Of a stretch of 64,000 bases of DNA, positions 25,992 to 33,823 are shown one piece after another (position 1 is the stretch's first letter; the number at the start of each line of letters is the position of its first letter). The notes beneath the pieces were generated by a model. That model searched no databases, was not told the DNA's origin, and saw nothing but the letters and a program-made list of their open reading frames with translations. Made by a program: the position numbers and the translations under genes. Source of the stretch: Planctomycetota bacterium (lineage in GTDB: Bacteria; Planctomycetota; JAJSAM01; JAJVHW01); NCBI GenBank assembly GCA_024280885.1, contig JAJRPF010000074.1, forward strand, positions 62,001-126,000. Reading direction: 5' to 3'.

Positions 25992-26069
25992 CGGGCCAAG
26001 CATGCGCACAGGTTGCACCCGACACGGCGGCGGGTCAACGTCGTCGCGTGCTGCGGATAGAATGCCGCG

Positions 26070-26666
26070 ATGGACAACCCACCTCCGCACGACAACTCAC
26101 CTCCGCAGTCTCCTCCGCAGTCTCCTCCGCAGTGCCCTCCGCAGTGCCCTCCGCACTACGCCGCCCTGACGCGCGTCGTTCTCAAGTACGCAACCGTGAT
26201 GACCGTGATCGCCCTGCTCACCGGCGTCGCATACCAGGAATCCGCGAAGAAATTGGCCCTGGGATCGTTGGATCCAGGCTTGCGGATTGAGGCCACCCTG
26301 AGGCTCGCGCTCGTGCACGGCCACATGATGGTGACTGGCGTCCTCATACCCATCGCGATGCTCGGAGCACTCTTCATGGCGCGGACGGTGAACGGGCGCA
26401 ACGTGAAGCCGATCACGACGAAGCTGCTCTCTCGCGGCTACCTCCCCTTCGTGACGGGGACCATCATTCTCATGCTCCTGAAGGGCTACCACTTTCTGCT
26501 CGCCGTCCGCGGTGGAGAGCACGATCTCGCGATCGTCGATGCAGGCTTCCTGGGCGTGTCGCCGATGGTCCGACACGCGCTCTACGGGTTCGTCCACACC
26601 GGCATGGCAGCGACGCTCTGCCTCTTCCTCTTCGGCCTCTGGCGCGCGCTGCGTCCGAAGGCGTGA
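26070..26666 (+). CDS. DUF2871-like four-helix membrane protein
   Basis: The product is 198 aa. A Pro/Gln/Ser-rich head of about 30 residues, made of repeated PPQ-x units, is followed by four hydrophobic helices. 'VIALLTGVAYQESAKKL' and 'LRLALVHGHMMVTGVLIPIAMLGALF' resemble the first two helices of DUF2871 proteins, with a conserved His-x-His in helix 2; 'MVRHALYGFVHTGMAATL' adds two more His. Such His-bearing helices recall haem-copper oxidase-type proteins, but the function is unknown. It is divergent from the FHA-GGDEF gene across 78 bp. Confidence 0.65.
   Translation: MDNPPPHDNSPPQSPPQSPPQCPPQCPPHYAALTRVVLKYATVMTVIALLTGVAYQESAKKLALGSLDPGLRIEATLRLALVHGHMMVTGVLIPIAMLGALFMARTVNGRNVKPITTKLLSRGYLPFVTGTIILMLLKGYHFLLAVRGGEHDLAIVDAGFLGVSPMVRHALYGFVHTGMAATLCLFLFGLWRALRPKA
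26100..26159. repeat. Five 12-bp tandem repeats at the start of the membrane-protein gene
   Basis: The unit CCTCCGCAGTCT and close variants repeat five times and encode PPQS/PPQC/PPHY. It lies in frame, so length changes would be tolerated. Confidence 0.7.
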
Positions 26667-26796
26667 GCGGCGAGCGCTGGCACGACCAACTGGGCACGCC
26701 CCACTGGCACGACGGCGCGAATCCAGAAGGGCGCGAACCGGCAATGCCGATCCGCGCCCTCCTCTCTGGCGTAGCGCGCCGAGGCTTGAGACCCCG

Positions 26797-27783
26797 CTAC
26801 GAGAGCAGATCAGCGACGGCCTCGCGCTCCTCGCGGAGTTCGCTGACGGTCGCGTCGATCTTCTCGCGACTGAAGGCGTCGATTTCGAGCCCCTGCACGA
26901 TTTCGTAGCCGCCGTTGCCGTCGGCGCGCAGCGGGAAGCTGCACATCAGGCCCTCGGGCACGCCGTATGACCCGTCCGACGGCACTGCAGCGGCGAACCA
27001 ATCGCCGTCAGCCGTCTTCGTCGTCAAGGCGACGATGTGGTCGATCGCCGCACTGGCCGCCGACGCCGCCGACGAAGCTCCACGCGCAGCGATGATCGCG
27101 GCACCGCGCTTCTGCACGGTGGTGATGAAGTCGCCGTGCAGCCACTCGTGATCGTCGATCACATCGACGACCGGCCGACCGCCGATCTTCGCGTGAATGA
27201 AATCCGGGTACTGCGTCGCGCTGTGATTGCCCCAGATTGCCATATTGGTGACCTCGGTGACGGCCACGCCAGCGCGCGCTGCAAGCTGCGACTTCGCGCG
27301 GTTCTCGTCGAGCCGCGTCATGGCCGAGAAGCGCTCGTTCGGGATGTCGGGCGCGCTGTTCATCGCGATGAGGCAATTCGTGTTGCACGGATTGCCGACC
27401 ACCATCACACGCACATCGCTCGCGGCGTGCGCGTTCAGCGCCTTGCCGGTGCCCGTGAAGATGGGGCCGTTCGTCTGGATGAGGTCCTTGCGCAACATGC
27501 CCGGGCCGCGGGGCTTCGAACCAACGAGCATGGCCCACTGCACACCGTCGAAACCGACATTGGGGTCGTCGGTGGCGTCGATCGAGTGCAGCAGCGGAAA
27601 GGCGCAGTCGTTCAACTCCATGATCACGCCCTCGGCGGCCTTGAGCGCCGGCGTGATCTCGAGGATGCGGATCGCGACGGGCTGGTCCGGCCCGAAGAGC
27701 GCACCTGAGGCAATACGGAAGAGCAGGGCGTAGCCGATATGGCCGGCACCCCCGGTCACGGTCACACGGATGGGCTGGGTCAC
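26797..27783 (-). CDS. mdh: Malate dehydrogenase (type 1)
   Basis: This 328-aa cytoplasmic enzyme catalyses NAD-dependent interconversion of malate and oxaloacetate in the citric acid cycle. The nucleotide loop is '[21 protein letters not shown]', substrate arginines lie in '[12 protein letters not shown]' and '[13 protein letters not shown]', and the catalytic His is in '[12 protein letters not shown]'. '[13 protein letters not shown]' is the conserved NPxNT block. Length and motifs fit the cytosolic-type family found in many Gram-negative bacteria. It is a single gene. Confidence 0.95.
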   Translation of the reverse strand: MTQPIRVTVTGGAGHIGYALLFRIASGALFGPDQPVAIRILEITPALKAAEGVIMELNDCAFPLLHSIDATDDPNVGFDGVQWAMLVGSKPRGPGMLRKDLIQTNGPIFTGTGKALNAHAASDVRVMVVGNPCNTNCLIAMNSAPDIPNERFSAMTRLDENRAKSQLAARAGVAVTEVTNMAIWGNHSATQYPDFIHAKIGGRPVVDVIDDHEWLHGDFITTVQKRGAAIIAARGASSAASAASAAIDHIVALTTKTADGDWFAAAVPSDGSYGVPEGLMCSFPLRADGNGGYEIVQGLEIDAFSREKIDATVSELREEREAVADLLS

Positions 27784-28037
27784 GACGATCTCCAGGTCTC
27801 GGGTCCGAGAAACACGGAGGCAATCCGCCTCGCGAAGTGCGTGATTCTAGTAGGGGGGCGGCGTGCGACCGTCGTTTCAGTGAGCGTGAACACCGCGCCC
27901 GCGTGACCAGGATCACACGACCACGCGCCGATTGCCGCGGTGGCCACGAGTTCCTTATTGAGACCCGATCTCGACAACTAGCGTGGCCCGCCAGGTGCGA
28001 CGCGTTCGTCGTCGTCACCAAGGGAGCCTCTCTCCGC

Positions 28038-28124
28038 ATGGCCAAGAAGAAGAAGAAGCGCAAGTCCAAGTGCTGCAAGAAGCCGCCGCGCAAACGGTGC
28101 GGCCGCTGCCCCTTTCGCGGCTGA
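28038..28124 (+). CDS. 28-aa Lys/Cys-rich miniprotein
   Basis: The sequence is a poly-Lys head (MAKKKKKRKSK) followed by CCKKPPRKRCGRCPFRG, with four Cys arranged CC-x7-C-x2-C. Short proteins of the form KCCKK-x-x-x-KRCxRCP occur in several high-GC phyla, but I know of no assigned function. A zinc or other metal site, or nucleic-acid binding, is inferred from composition. Purines upstream (AGGGAGCC at about 17 bp) are only a weak ribosome site. The first base of the ATG is 28038. Confidence 0.6.
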   Translation: MAKKKKKRKSKCCKKPPRKRCGRCPFRG

Positions 28125-28255
28125 GCCTGCGCCGCTTCGATCCGCGCTCACGCAGCCCGCCCTCACGCACCGGCAGCGTGCGCGCTCAAGTGGCGGCGCG
28201 CGAACTCCCGAAGGAGGCGTACGCGTTTGGACTCCGCCCGGTCCTCCAGCTTCCC

Positions 28256-28274
28256 CCCGGACACTCGGTCCGGG
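28256..28274 (+). terminator. Possible terminator hairpin after the miniprotein
   Basis: CCCGGAC/GTCCGGG is a 7-bp stem with an ACTCG loop, followed by TCCTCT. It separates the miniprotein from the twin membrane-protein operon. Confidence 0.35.
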
Positions 28275-28324
28275 TCCTCTGCGTGGGCGGACTCCTGACA
28301 CTGGTGCAGTTGTGAGGAGTAGTC

Positions 28325-29038
28325 ATGGAAGAGAGACTGGAACAAGACCAGGTCTCCGACCTGGATCGACTGATGCGCGACGCCGAGGCGACAAGCCAAC
28401 GCCTGCGTAGGGTCCAGATCGGTTCGACGTTGGCGCTCGTGATCGTCTTCGCCGTCTCGCTGATGGCGATCTACGGCAAGGGCCGGTCGATGTACACGGC
28501 AGAGAACTTCAAGGCGAGCCTGGAGCCGCAGTTGAAGATCCTGGAGCCGCAACTTGAAGACGCGCTCCGCAGCGTCGTCTCGACGGTGGGGCCGCACTAC
28601 GCCCGATTGGGGCAAGAGCGGCTGGAGATCGTCCTGCCGAAGGTCGCCACAGCACTCGAAGCGGACCTACTCGGTCTGAGCACTGGGCTCGCACAGGACG
28701 CAGAGATGCGCGTGGCGGCCGCCCTCGCGAACGTGGAGCAGACGCAACTCGAGAAGCTGCACTCGCTCTATCCCGACCTCGACGCGGCGCGATTTGCCGA
28801 GATGCGCAACGACTGGGCGCGCGAGATCCAGGGCGACACGGAATTGGTTCTGGCGGACTTCCAGGGGCGCGTCCTGACCGACTTCGCCAACCTGAGCAAT
28901 ACGATCGAGTCATTCGGACCCAACAGGTTCGACGACTTCGAGAAGGACGAGTTGGTCCGCTACTACGCGCACTTATGGCTGACACTCATCGATGCCGAGG
29001 TCATGAGCGCCGAGAAGAGCGAGGTGCAGGGTGGCTGA
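28325..29038 (+). CDS. Single-span membrane protein, twin A
   Basis: This 237-aa protein has a charged cytoplasmic head (Glu/Asp/Arg-rich, about 30 residues), one membrane helix (IGSTLALVIVFAVSLMAIYG) and a long helical extracytoplasmic domain ('LKILEPQLEDALRSVVSTVGPHYARLGQERLEIVLPKV'). Family unknown. GAGGAG lies 6 bp before ATG 28325. It overlaps twin B by eight bases and has exactly the same length and topology, so the two probably act as partners or arose by duplication. Confidence 0.7.
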   Translation: MEERLEQDQVSDLDRLMRDAEATSQRLRRVQIGSTLALVIVFAVSLMAIYGKGRSMYTAENFKASLEPQLKILEPQLEDALRSVVSTVGPHYARLGQERLEIVLPKVATALEADLLGLSTGLAQDAEMRVAAALANVEQTQLEKLHSLYPDLDAARFAEMRNDWAREIQGDTELVLADFQGRVLTDFANLSNTIESFGPNRFDDFEKDELVRYYAHLWLTLIDAEVMSAEKSEVQGG

Positions 29039-29744
29039 GACACGAGACCTGACAGCGATCATCGAGACCGTGCGCCTCCAGGCGGCGGAGAGTGAGCGTC
29101 GCGCGAAGCGCCGCATCGCCATCACGGGCGCGCTCTGCGTGTTCGTCGCCGGCTACATGACATGGATGCACACACAGCTCTCCAAGCTCGACGCCGAAGC
29201 GGTCACGGTGATCGCCCGCGCGGAGGTGCAGGCGCGCATTCCCGAACTCGCGGACCGCGTGGCAGAGATGGCCGTCGACGCCGCCCCCGGTCTCCTTGAT
29301 CAGGGAGAGGCGGCCGTCATGCGCATGCCCTCCATCCTCAGAGACACCGTGGAAGACCGTCTCGCCGAGCGCACCGACGGACTGATCGACGACATGGCCA
29401 AGCGCCTCAACGAGGGTCTCGCCAAGGCTTTGGACCCCCACGTTGAAGCACTCAGGAACTCGGGAACCGACGGCAAGCCCGCGTCACTCGACGAGTTGAT
29501 GGGCAACCTCCGCGAGCAGTACCGCGCCAACGCGGGGACGCTCGTCGCGGAACTCTACGTCGCGTACGCCAGGGAGATCAGCGGCGTCAACGACTACCTC
29601 GTCCACCTCCGCGACGCCCCACAACTGACCGAGCGCGAGGGGATCCACAAGGAGATCATCCATGCATCGGTCGCGCTGCGCGGGCACTTCATCGAGCCCA
29701 TTCCTGCGGCCGTTGGCATGCACGAGAGCGATTCGGCGGAGTAG
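29031..29744 (+). CDS. Single-span membrane protein, twin B
   Basis: This 237-aa protein begins at GTG 29031, overlapping twin A in GTGGCTGA. Layout: helical head ('IIETVRLQAAESERRAKRR'), one helix ('IAITGALCVFVAGYMTWM'), then a helical domain with 'ELADRVAEMAVDAAPGLLDQGEAAV' and 'VEDRLAERTDGLIDDMAKRL'. It parallels twin A in topology, with weak residue similarity. I do not recognise a family. A strong hairpin terminator follows. Confidence 0.7.
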   Translation: MAETRDLTAIIETVRLQAAESERRAKRRIAITGALCVFVAGYMTWMHTQLSKLDAEAVTVIARAEVQARIPELADRVAEMAVDAAPGLLDQGEAAVMRMPSILRDTVEDRLAERTDGLIDDMAKRLNEGLAKALDPHVEALRNSGTDGKPASLDELMGNLREQYRANAGTLVAELYVAYAREISGVNDYLVHLRDAPQLTEREGIHKEIIHASVALRGHFIEPIPAAVGMHESDSAE

Positions 29745-29770
29745 GGTTCGCGCCGTCACCGGCAACGACG

Positions 29771-29805
29771 AGCGCCCCCACGGCCGTGAACGCCGTGGGG
29801 GCGCT
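29771..29805 (+). terminator. Strong hairpin terminator after the twin membrane proteins
   Basis: AGCGCCCCCACGGC (29771-29784) pairs perfectly over 14 bp with GCCGTGGGGGCGCT (29792-29805) around a CGTGAAC loop. It begins 27 bp after the stop. The downstream T tract is weak (GCTCGTTGG). Confidence 0.7.
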
Positions 29806-29882
29806 GCTCGTTGGAGCTTCCACCTCTCTCCCGCACTCTGCCGCTCTCCCGCACTCTCGTGAGGAAGTGGTAGGATGAGCGC

Positions 29883-32291
29883 ATGGGAACCGACCAATTC
29901 GACTTCCCGCGGCGATCGGTCGTCGCGGGCTTCTTGTTTGTGCTCGCGACACTCGGCATGGGCGTCCGCGCCGCGCGTGCAGACCTCGACGTCACGATCG
30001 CGAACAACACGATTGTGGACGCACAACTCGATCCGGCCGACGAGATCGAGACGTACCGATTCACGGTGACTGCCGGTTCGAAGGTGTCGATCACCGTCAA
30101 GACCAAGCCGGAGAAGAAGGCCACGCCACCCGCCTTGGCCGTGGAGGTCTTGGACGACGAAGGCAAGGTCGTCGCAACCGGAATCGCGAAAGGGAAGTCG
30201 GTCAAGGTGCGCGGGTTCATTCCCGAGACGACGGGCGAGTACCGGGTTGTCGTGGCGGGTGACGGGAACATCGCTGGCGCATATCAGCTCAAGGCGAAGT
30301 GGAAGCCCCCGACGCGCATTCGACGGACGCTCACGCTCGGCGAGGCCGAGACGTTTGCGTTCGACGCCGCTCCGAGAAGCCGGGCCACGGTGAAGGTGAA
30401 GGCGGCGAAGGGCTCGACCGCGTTGCCGCGCCTGCGGGGCCTCACGTCGACCGACAAGGGCTTCCAATACGACGCATTCGCCCCCCCCAGGGAGACGTCG
30501 AAGTCGCACGCGCAGAAGAAGATCGACCTCGGCCCCCGGCGCGCATACGAACTGCTCTTCGACAACGCGGGCGAGGCAGGCGACGTCGTCGTGGACATCA
30601 AGCTGAAGGCTCCGAAGATCGCCAAGGTGAAGGTCGACCTTCGTAACCCGGCCATTGGTGGTGGAGACGCGCCCGGAGCATCGGGCGGGAAGCCGGTCAT
30701 CGCGTTCGGCGGCGTCATCGGACCGGCGGGCGGATCGCTGGGAGTCAGCAATGACATCGCGGGGCTCCTCGCGGGAACCGGGATCGAGGTCCCGCCCGGT
30801 GCGATGACCTCACCGACGGCCATCACGTTCGGCGAAGCGATCAATGACTTCCCGGCGCCGAACGACGTGCTTGAGCCGCTCGGACCGACCGTCTTCTTCG
30901 GGCCGCAGGGCCTGCAATTTGGCGAGCCGGCGATGGTCACGATCCCATTCGACTTGGCGAACTACGATGGCGACATCGCCGAGATCGAGATCTACGCGCG
31001 CGAGGAGGACGGCACCGTCGCGCTGATCCCGCCGCCCTACGAGTTCGATCTCGATACCGGGACGTGCACGTTTCCGGTCAGCGGCTTCACCTCGTTTCGC
31101 GCGTTCGCCCCGCCCCAGACCGTGTTCGTAGTGAACGAGCTTGCGTTCTCGCCGGAGGAAGGCGCGAGCGGCGATGAGATCGGGGCCTCCGTCGCGATCG
31201 ACGGCGCCACGCTGGTGATCGGCGCGCCGAGAAGCGACATTCAGCAGGGCGGCGAGGGCGCCGTCTACGTCTACACGCGTGGTGGGAAAGGCTGGCAGTT
31301 CGCTCAGAAGCTCACCGCATCGGACCCCACGGTCAACGCAGGCTTCGGAACATCGGTGGCAATCGAAGGCTCAACGATCGTGGTCGGGGCGCCTCTCGCG
31401 CAGTCCCGCGTCCTGGCACCGGGCGCCGTCTACGTCTTCGACGTGTTGCAGTCCAACTGGATCCAGTTCCAGAAGTTGATCGGTAGCAACGTGGGCAATG
31501 GGGACGCCTTCGGAACGGACGTCGCGATCAACGGCGGCACTCTCGTCGCCTCGGCGCCAGGCGAGTCGCAGGGGACGGGCCTCGAGAACGCAGGTGCCGT
31601 GTACGTATTCGAGCCGATCGACGGCTTCGTCGAAGATGCGCGTCTCACGCAGAGCAACCCGTCGAGCGCAGAGCGCTTCGGATCATCCATCGCGCTTCAG
31701 AGCGACACACTCGTGATCGGCGCGCAAGGCACGCTCCAGCCCGGCCGTGCGTTCGTCTTCGGTCGGGGCCAGGACGGCGGCTGGGTGACTACGCAAGAGC
31801 TCTTCCACGGCGAGTCCGCCGGCGAGGAGAATTTCGGTCACGACGTCGCGATCGACGGCGACATCATCGTGGTCACCGACGAGCGCTTCGACGATCCGGC
31901 AGCGGGCGGTGGGAATGCCGGGCGCGCCTTCGTGTTCGCGCTCTCCGGAACGTGGAGTCTCGAGCGCGCCCTCGCGCCGCCGATCATCGAGACCGGGTCA
32001 CGTTTCGGCGGGAGCGCGACCGTCACCGGCAACTTCGTCGTGATCGGTCATCCGGGACTGGATCTGCCGTCGTCGGGCGCAGGCGCAATTCACGTTTTCG
32101 AGCGCCGAGACCGCGCGTGGCCGAAGGTCGTCACACGCGCGGTCGACTCCCCGGCGCTGCTCGCGAACTTCGGCAGCGCGCTCGCGGTGGACGGGCAGAA
32201 ACTCGTCGTCGGCGAGAGCGCCGGATTGGTCGGTCCGGGCACGGCCTATCTCTACGATCTGATCGTGCCAACAATCGCGCTCGAACGCTGA
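29883..32291 (+). CDS. Exported FG-GAP/beta-propeller protein with PPC-like and ZU5-like domains
   Basis: The precursor is 802 aa with an N-terminal hydrophobic signal ending 'ARAAR-ADL'. Residues 35-130 look like a PPC-type beta sandwich ('DEIETYRFTVTAGSKVSITVKTK'). Around 280-345, 'VIGPAGGSLG' to 'GIEVPPGAMTSPTAITFGEA' matches a ZU5-like domain. Residues 430-800 hold about seven FG-GAP/integrin-alpha-like blades, each with 'FGxSVAIxGxTLVIGAP' and 'GAVYVF', forming a beta propeller. Surface adhesion or ligand binding is inferred. The Lys-rich N-terminal sandwich resembles the C-terminus of the exported protein at 13533. Confidence 0.82.
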   Translation: MGTDQFDFPRRSVVAGFLFVLATLGMGVRAARADLDVTIANNTIVDAQLDPADEIETYRFTVTAGSKVSITVKTKPEKKATPPALAVEVLDDEGKVVATGIAKGKSVKVRGFIPETTGEYRVVVAGDGNIAGAYQLKAKWKPPTRIRRTLTLGEAETFAFDAAPRSRATVKVKAAKGSTALPRLRGLTSTDKGFQYDAFAPPRETSKSHAQKKIDLGPRRAYELLFDNAGEAGDVVVDIKLKAPKIAKVKVDLRNPAIGGGDAPGASGGKPVIAFGGVIGPAGGSLGVSNDIAGLLAGTGIEVPPGAMTSPTAITFGEAINDFPAPNDVLEPLGPTVFFGPQGLQFGEPAMVTIPFDLANYDGDIAEIEIYAREEDGTVALIPPPYEFDLDTGTCTFPVSGFTSFRAFAPPQTVFVVNELAFSPEEGASGDEIGASVAIDGATLVIGAPRSDIQQGGEGAVYVYTRGGKGWQFAQKLTASDPTVNAGFGTSVAIEGSTIVVGAPLAQSRVLAPGAVYVFDVLQSNWIQFQKLIGSNVGNGDAFGTDVAINGGTLVASAPGESQGTGLENAGAVYVFEPIDGFVEDARLTQSNPSSAERFGSSIALQSDTLVIGAQGTLQPGRAFVFGRGQDGGWVTTQELFHGESAGEENFGHDVAIDGDIIVVTDERFDDPAAGGGNAGRAFVFALSGTWSLERALAPPIIETGSRFGGSATVTGNFVVIGHPGLDLPSSGAGAIHVFERRDRAWPKVVTRAVDSPALLANFGSALAVDGQKLVVGESAGLVGPGTAYLYDLIVPTIALER

Positions 32292-32359
32292 TGTCTAGCG
32301 ACGCGCGCGCGACACGATTCTGAAGCCCGCGCGCCGCGCCGCGCGGTACAAGGGCCCAC

Positions 32360-32662
32360 ATGAACGTCCCCACGGAAGAGTCCGTCCGCAGCGCGCTGAC
32401 CGGGGTGCTCGATCCGGAGCTCGGGATCAACATCGTTGATCTGGGTCTCGTGATGGAGATCCGCGTCGCGCCGGGGAGTGTCTTCGTGGCACTCGGCGTA
32501 ACGTCTCCGACCTGCCCACTCGGCCCGCACCTGGCGGAGTCGGCCCGCGCGGCGATCGCAGCGATCGCACCGGGCGCGCGCGTGGAAGTGGAGATCACCT
32601 TGGACCCGCCGTGGTCCGCGGAGCGCATGTCGGATGCGGCGCGCGAGTTGCTCGGCTGGTGA
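32360..32662 (+). CDS. MIP18/DUF59-family metal-sulfur cluster assembly protein
   Basis: This 100-aa protein contains the hallmark 'LDPELGINIVDLGLVMEIRV' and the conserved Cys in 'TSPTCPLGPHL', as in SufT/PaaD-type proteins that help build or deliver Fe-S clusters. It sits 42 bp upstream of an NnrS-like membrane haem protein on the same strand, so its client may be a respiratory or nitrogen-oxide enzyme encoded elsewhere. Confidence 0.88.
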   Translation: MNVPTEESVRSALTGVLDPELGINIVDLGLVMEIRVAPGSVFVALGVTSPTCPLGPHLAESARAAIAAIAPGARVEVEITLDPPWSAERMSDAARELLGW

Positions 32663-32704
32663 GCGCGCGATGCTCGTGAGAGAGTCGCGCCGCGGAGACC
32701 GCAC

Positions 32705-33823
32705 ATGGCGCTGAAGCACCCCGGTCGCGTCCCACTCCTGCTGCTCGCGGCGGCAGGGCTCGTCACGGGCGTCTGGGGCGGACTCGTGCGGATGCAGACA
32801 ACGTTCTTCTTGCCGGTGGACCACGCTGCGTGGATCTCGTTCCACGGCCCGCTCATGGTCTCCGGTTTCCTCGGCACGCTCATCGCCGTGGAGCGCGCGG
32901 TCGCGTATGCAAAGCTGTGGACGTATGTCGTCCCGTTCGTGACGGGGATTGGCGGTGGCTGCCTCATCGTCTTCGCCGACGGCGGGCCGGGCCCGCAACT
33001 CGTGACCGCGGGAGCATTCGGCTACGTCGTTGTCGCCCTCGCCATCGTTCGGCGACAGTGCACGGTCTTCACAGTTCTGCCTGCGTTGGGCGCCGTCACG
33101 TGGCTTGTGGGAAACGGTCTGTGGTTGGCGGGTGGCACGATCCCGCGGTCCGCGCTGTGGTGGGTGGCGTTCATCGTATTGACAATCGTCGGTGAGCGAC
33201 TGGAGCTCGCGCGCATGAAGCGTCCGACGCGACACGAGAAGCCCCTCGCGCTCGTCGCCGTCTCGGTGTTCGGAGTCGGGGTCGCGAGTTCGCTGTGGAT
33301 CGAGTCTCTCGGCCCGCGCATCGCAGGCGTCGGAATGGCTCTCTTGGCTGTGTGGCTGCTTGTGTTCGACATCACGCGCCGCACGATCCGCCTCCCCGGA
33401 CTGCCGCGCTTCACCGCCGTCTGCCTGATCTCAGGCTACGTCTGGCTCGGCGTCGCCGGGGGCATCCTGACGGCTGGCGCGGAACTCGTCTCGTCGCTTC
33501 CGTACGACGCGCTACTCCACGCGCTCTTCCTCGGGTTCGCCTTCTCGATGATCTTCGGACACGCACCGATCGTCATGCCCGCTGTGCTCGGAGTGGCGCT
33601 GCCGTACCGCCGTGTGTTCTACGCGCATGTCGCGCTACTACACGCGGCCGTGGCGGGACGCGTCGGCGCCGATCTCGCCGGTTCCGCGAGCGGACGCTCC
33701 TACGCCGGAGCCGTGGCGGCTGTCGCCATCGGCCTCTTCGTACTCTCTTCGCTCTACGCGGTACTTCGCGAGTCTCGATTGTGCGAGTCCGGGCTGCGAG
33801 AGTCGGGCACGACGCGCAGATGA
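32705..33823 (+). CDS. NnrS-like multi-span membrane protein
   Basis: This 372-aa protein has about 11-12 helices. 'WISFHGPLMVSGFLGTLIAVERA' and 'LLHALFLGFAFSMIFGHAPIVMPAVL' carry the conserved His residues of NnrS/cytochrome-oxidase-subunit-I-like proteins, which bind haem and copper and relieve nitric-oxide stress in denitrifiers. It follows the DUF59 gene. The last 70 bases overlap the convergent gene, and its C-terminus repeats RESxLxESG. Confidence 0.72.
   Translation: MALKHPGRVPLLLLAAAGLVTGVWGGLVRMQTTFFLPVDHAAWISFHGPLMVSGFLGTLIAVERAVAYAKLWTYVVPFVTGIGGGCLIVFADGGPGPQLVTAGAFGYVVVALAIVRRQCTVFTVLPALGAVTWLVGNGLWLAGGTIPRSALWWVAFIVLTIVGERLELARMKRPTRHEKPLALVAVSVFGVGVASSLWIESLGPRIAGVGMALLAVWLLVFDITRRTIRLPGLPRFTAVCLISGYVWLGVAGGILTAGAELVSSLPYDALLHALFLGFAFSMIFGHAPIVMPAVLGVALPYRRVFYAHVALLHAAVAGRVGADLAGSASGRSYAGAVAAVAIGLFVLSSLYAVLRESRLCESGLRESGTTRR

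Noticed and set aside
26100-26159. Short regular repeats as a possible CRISPR array
   Set aside because: Units are 12 bp, directly adjacent, without spacers, and code for PPQ repeats in frame. No cas genes are present.
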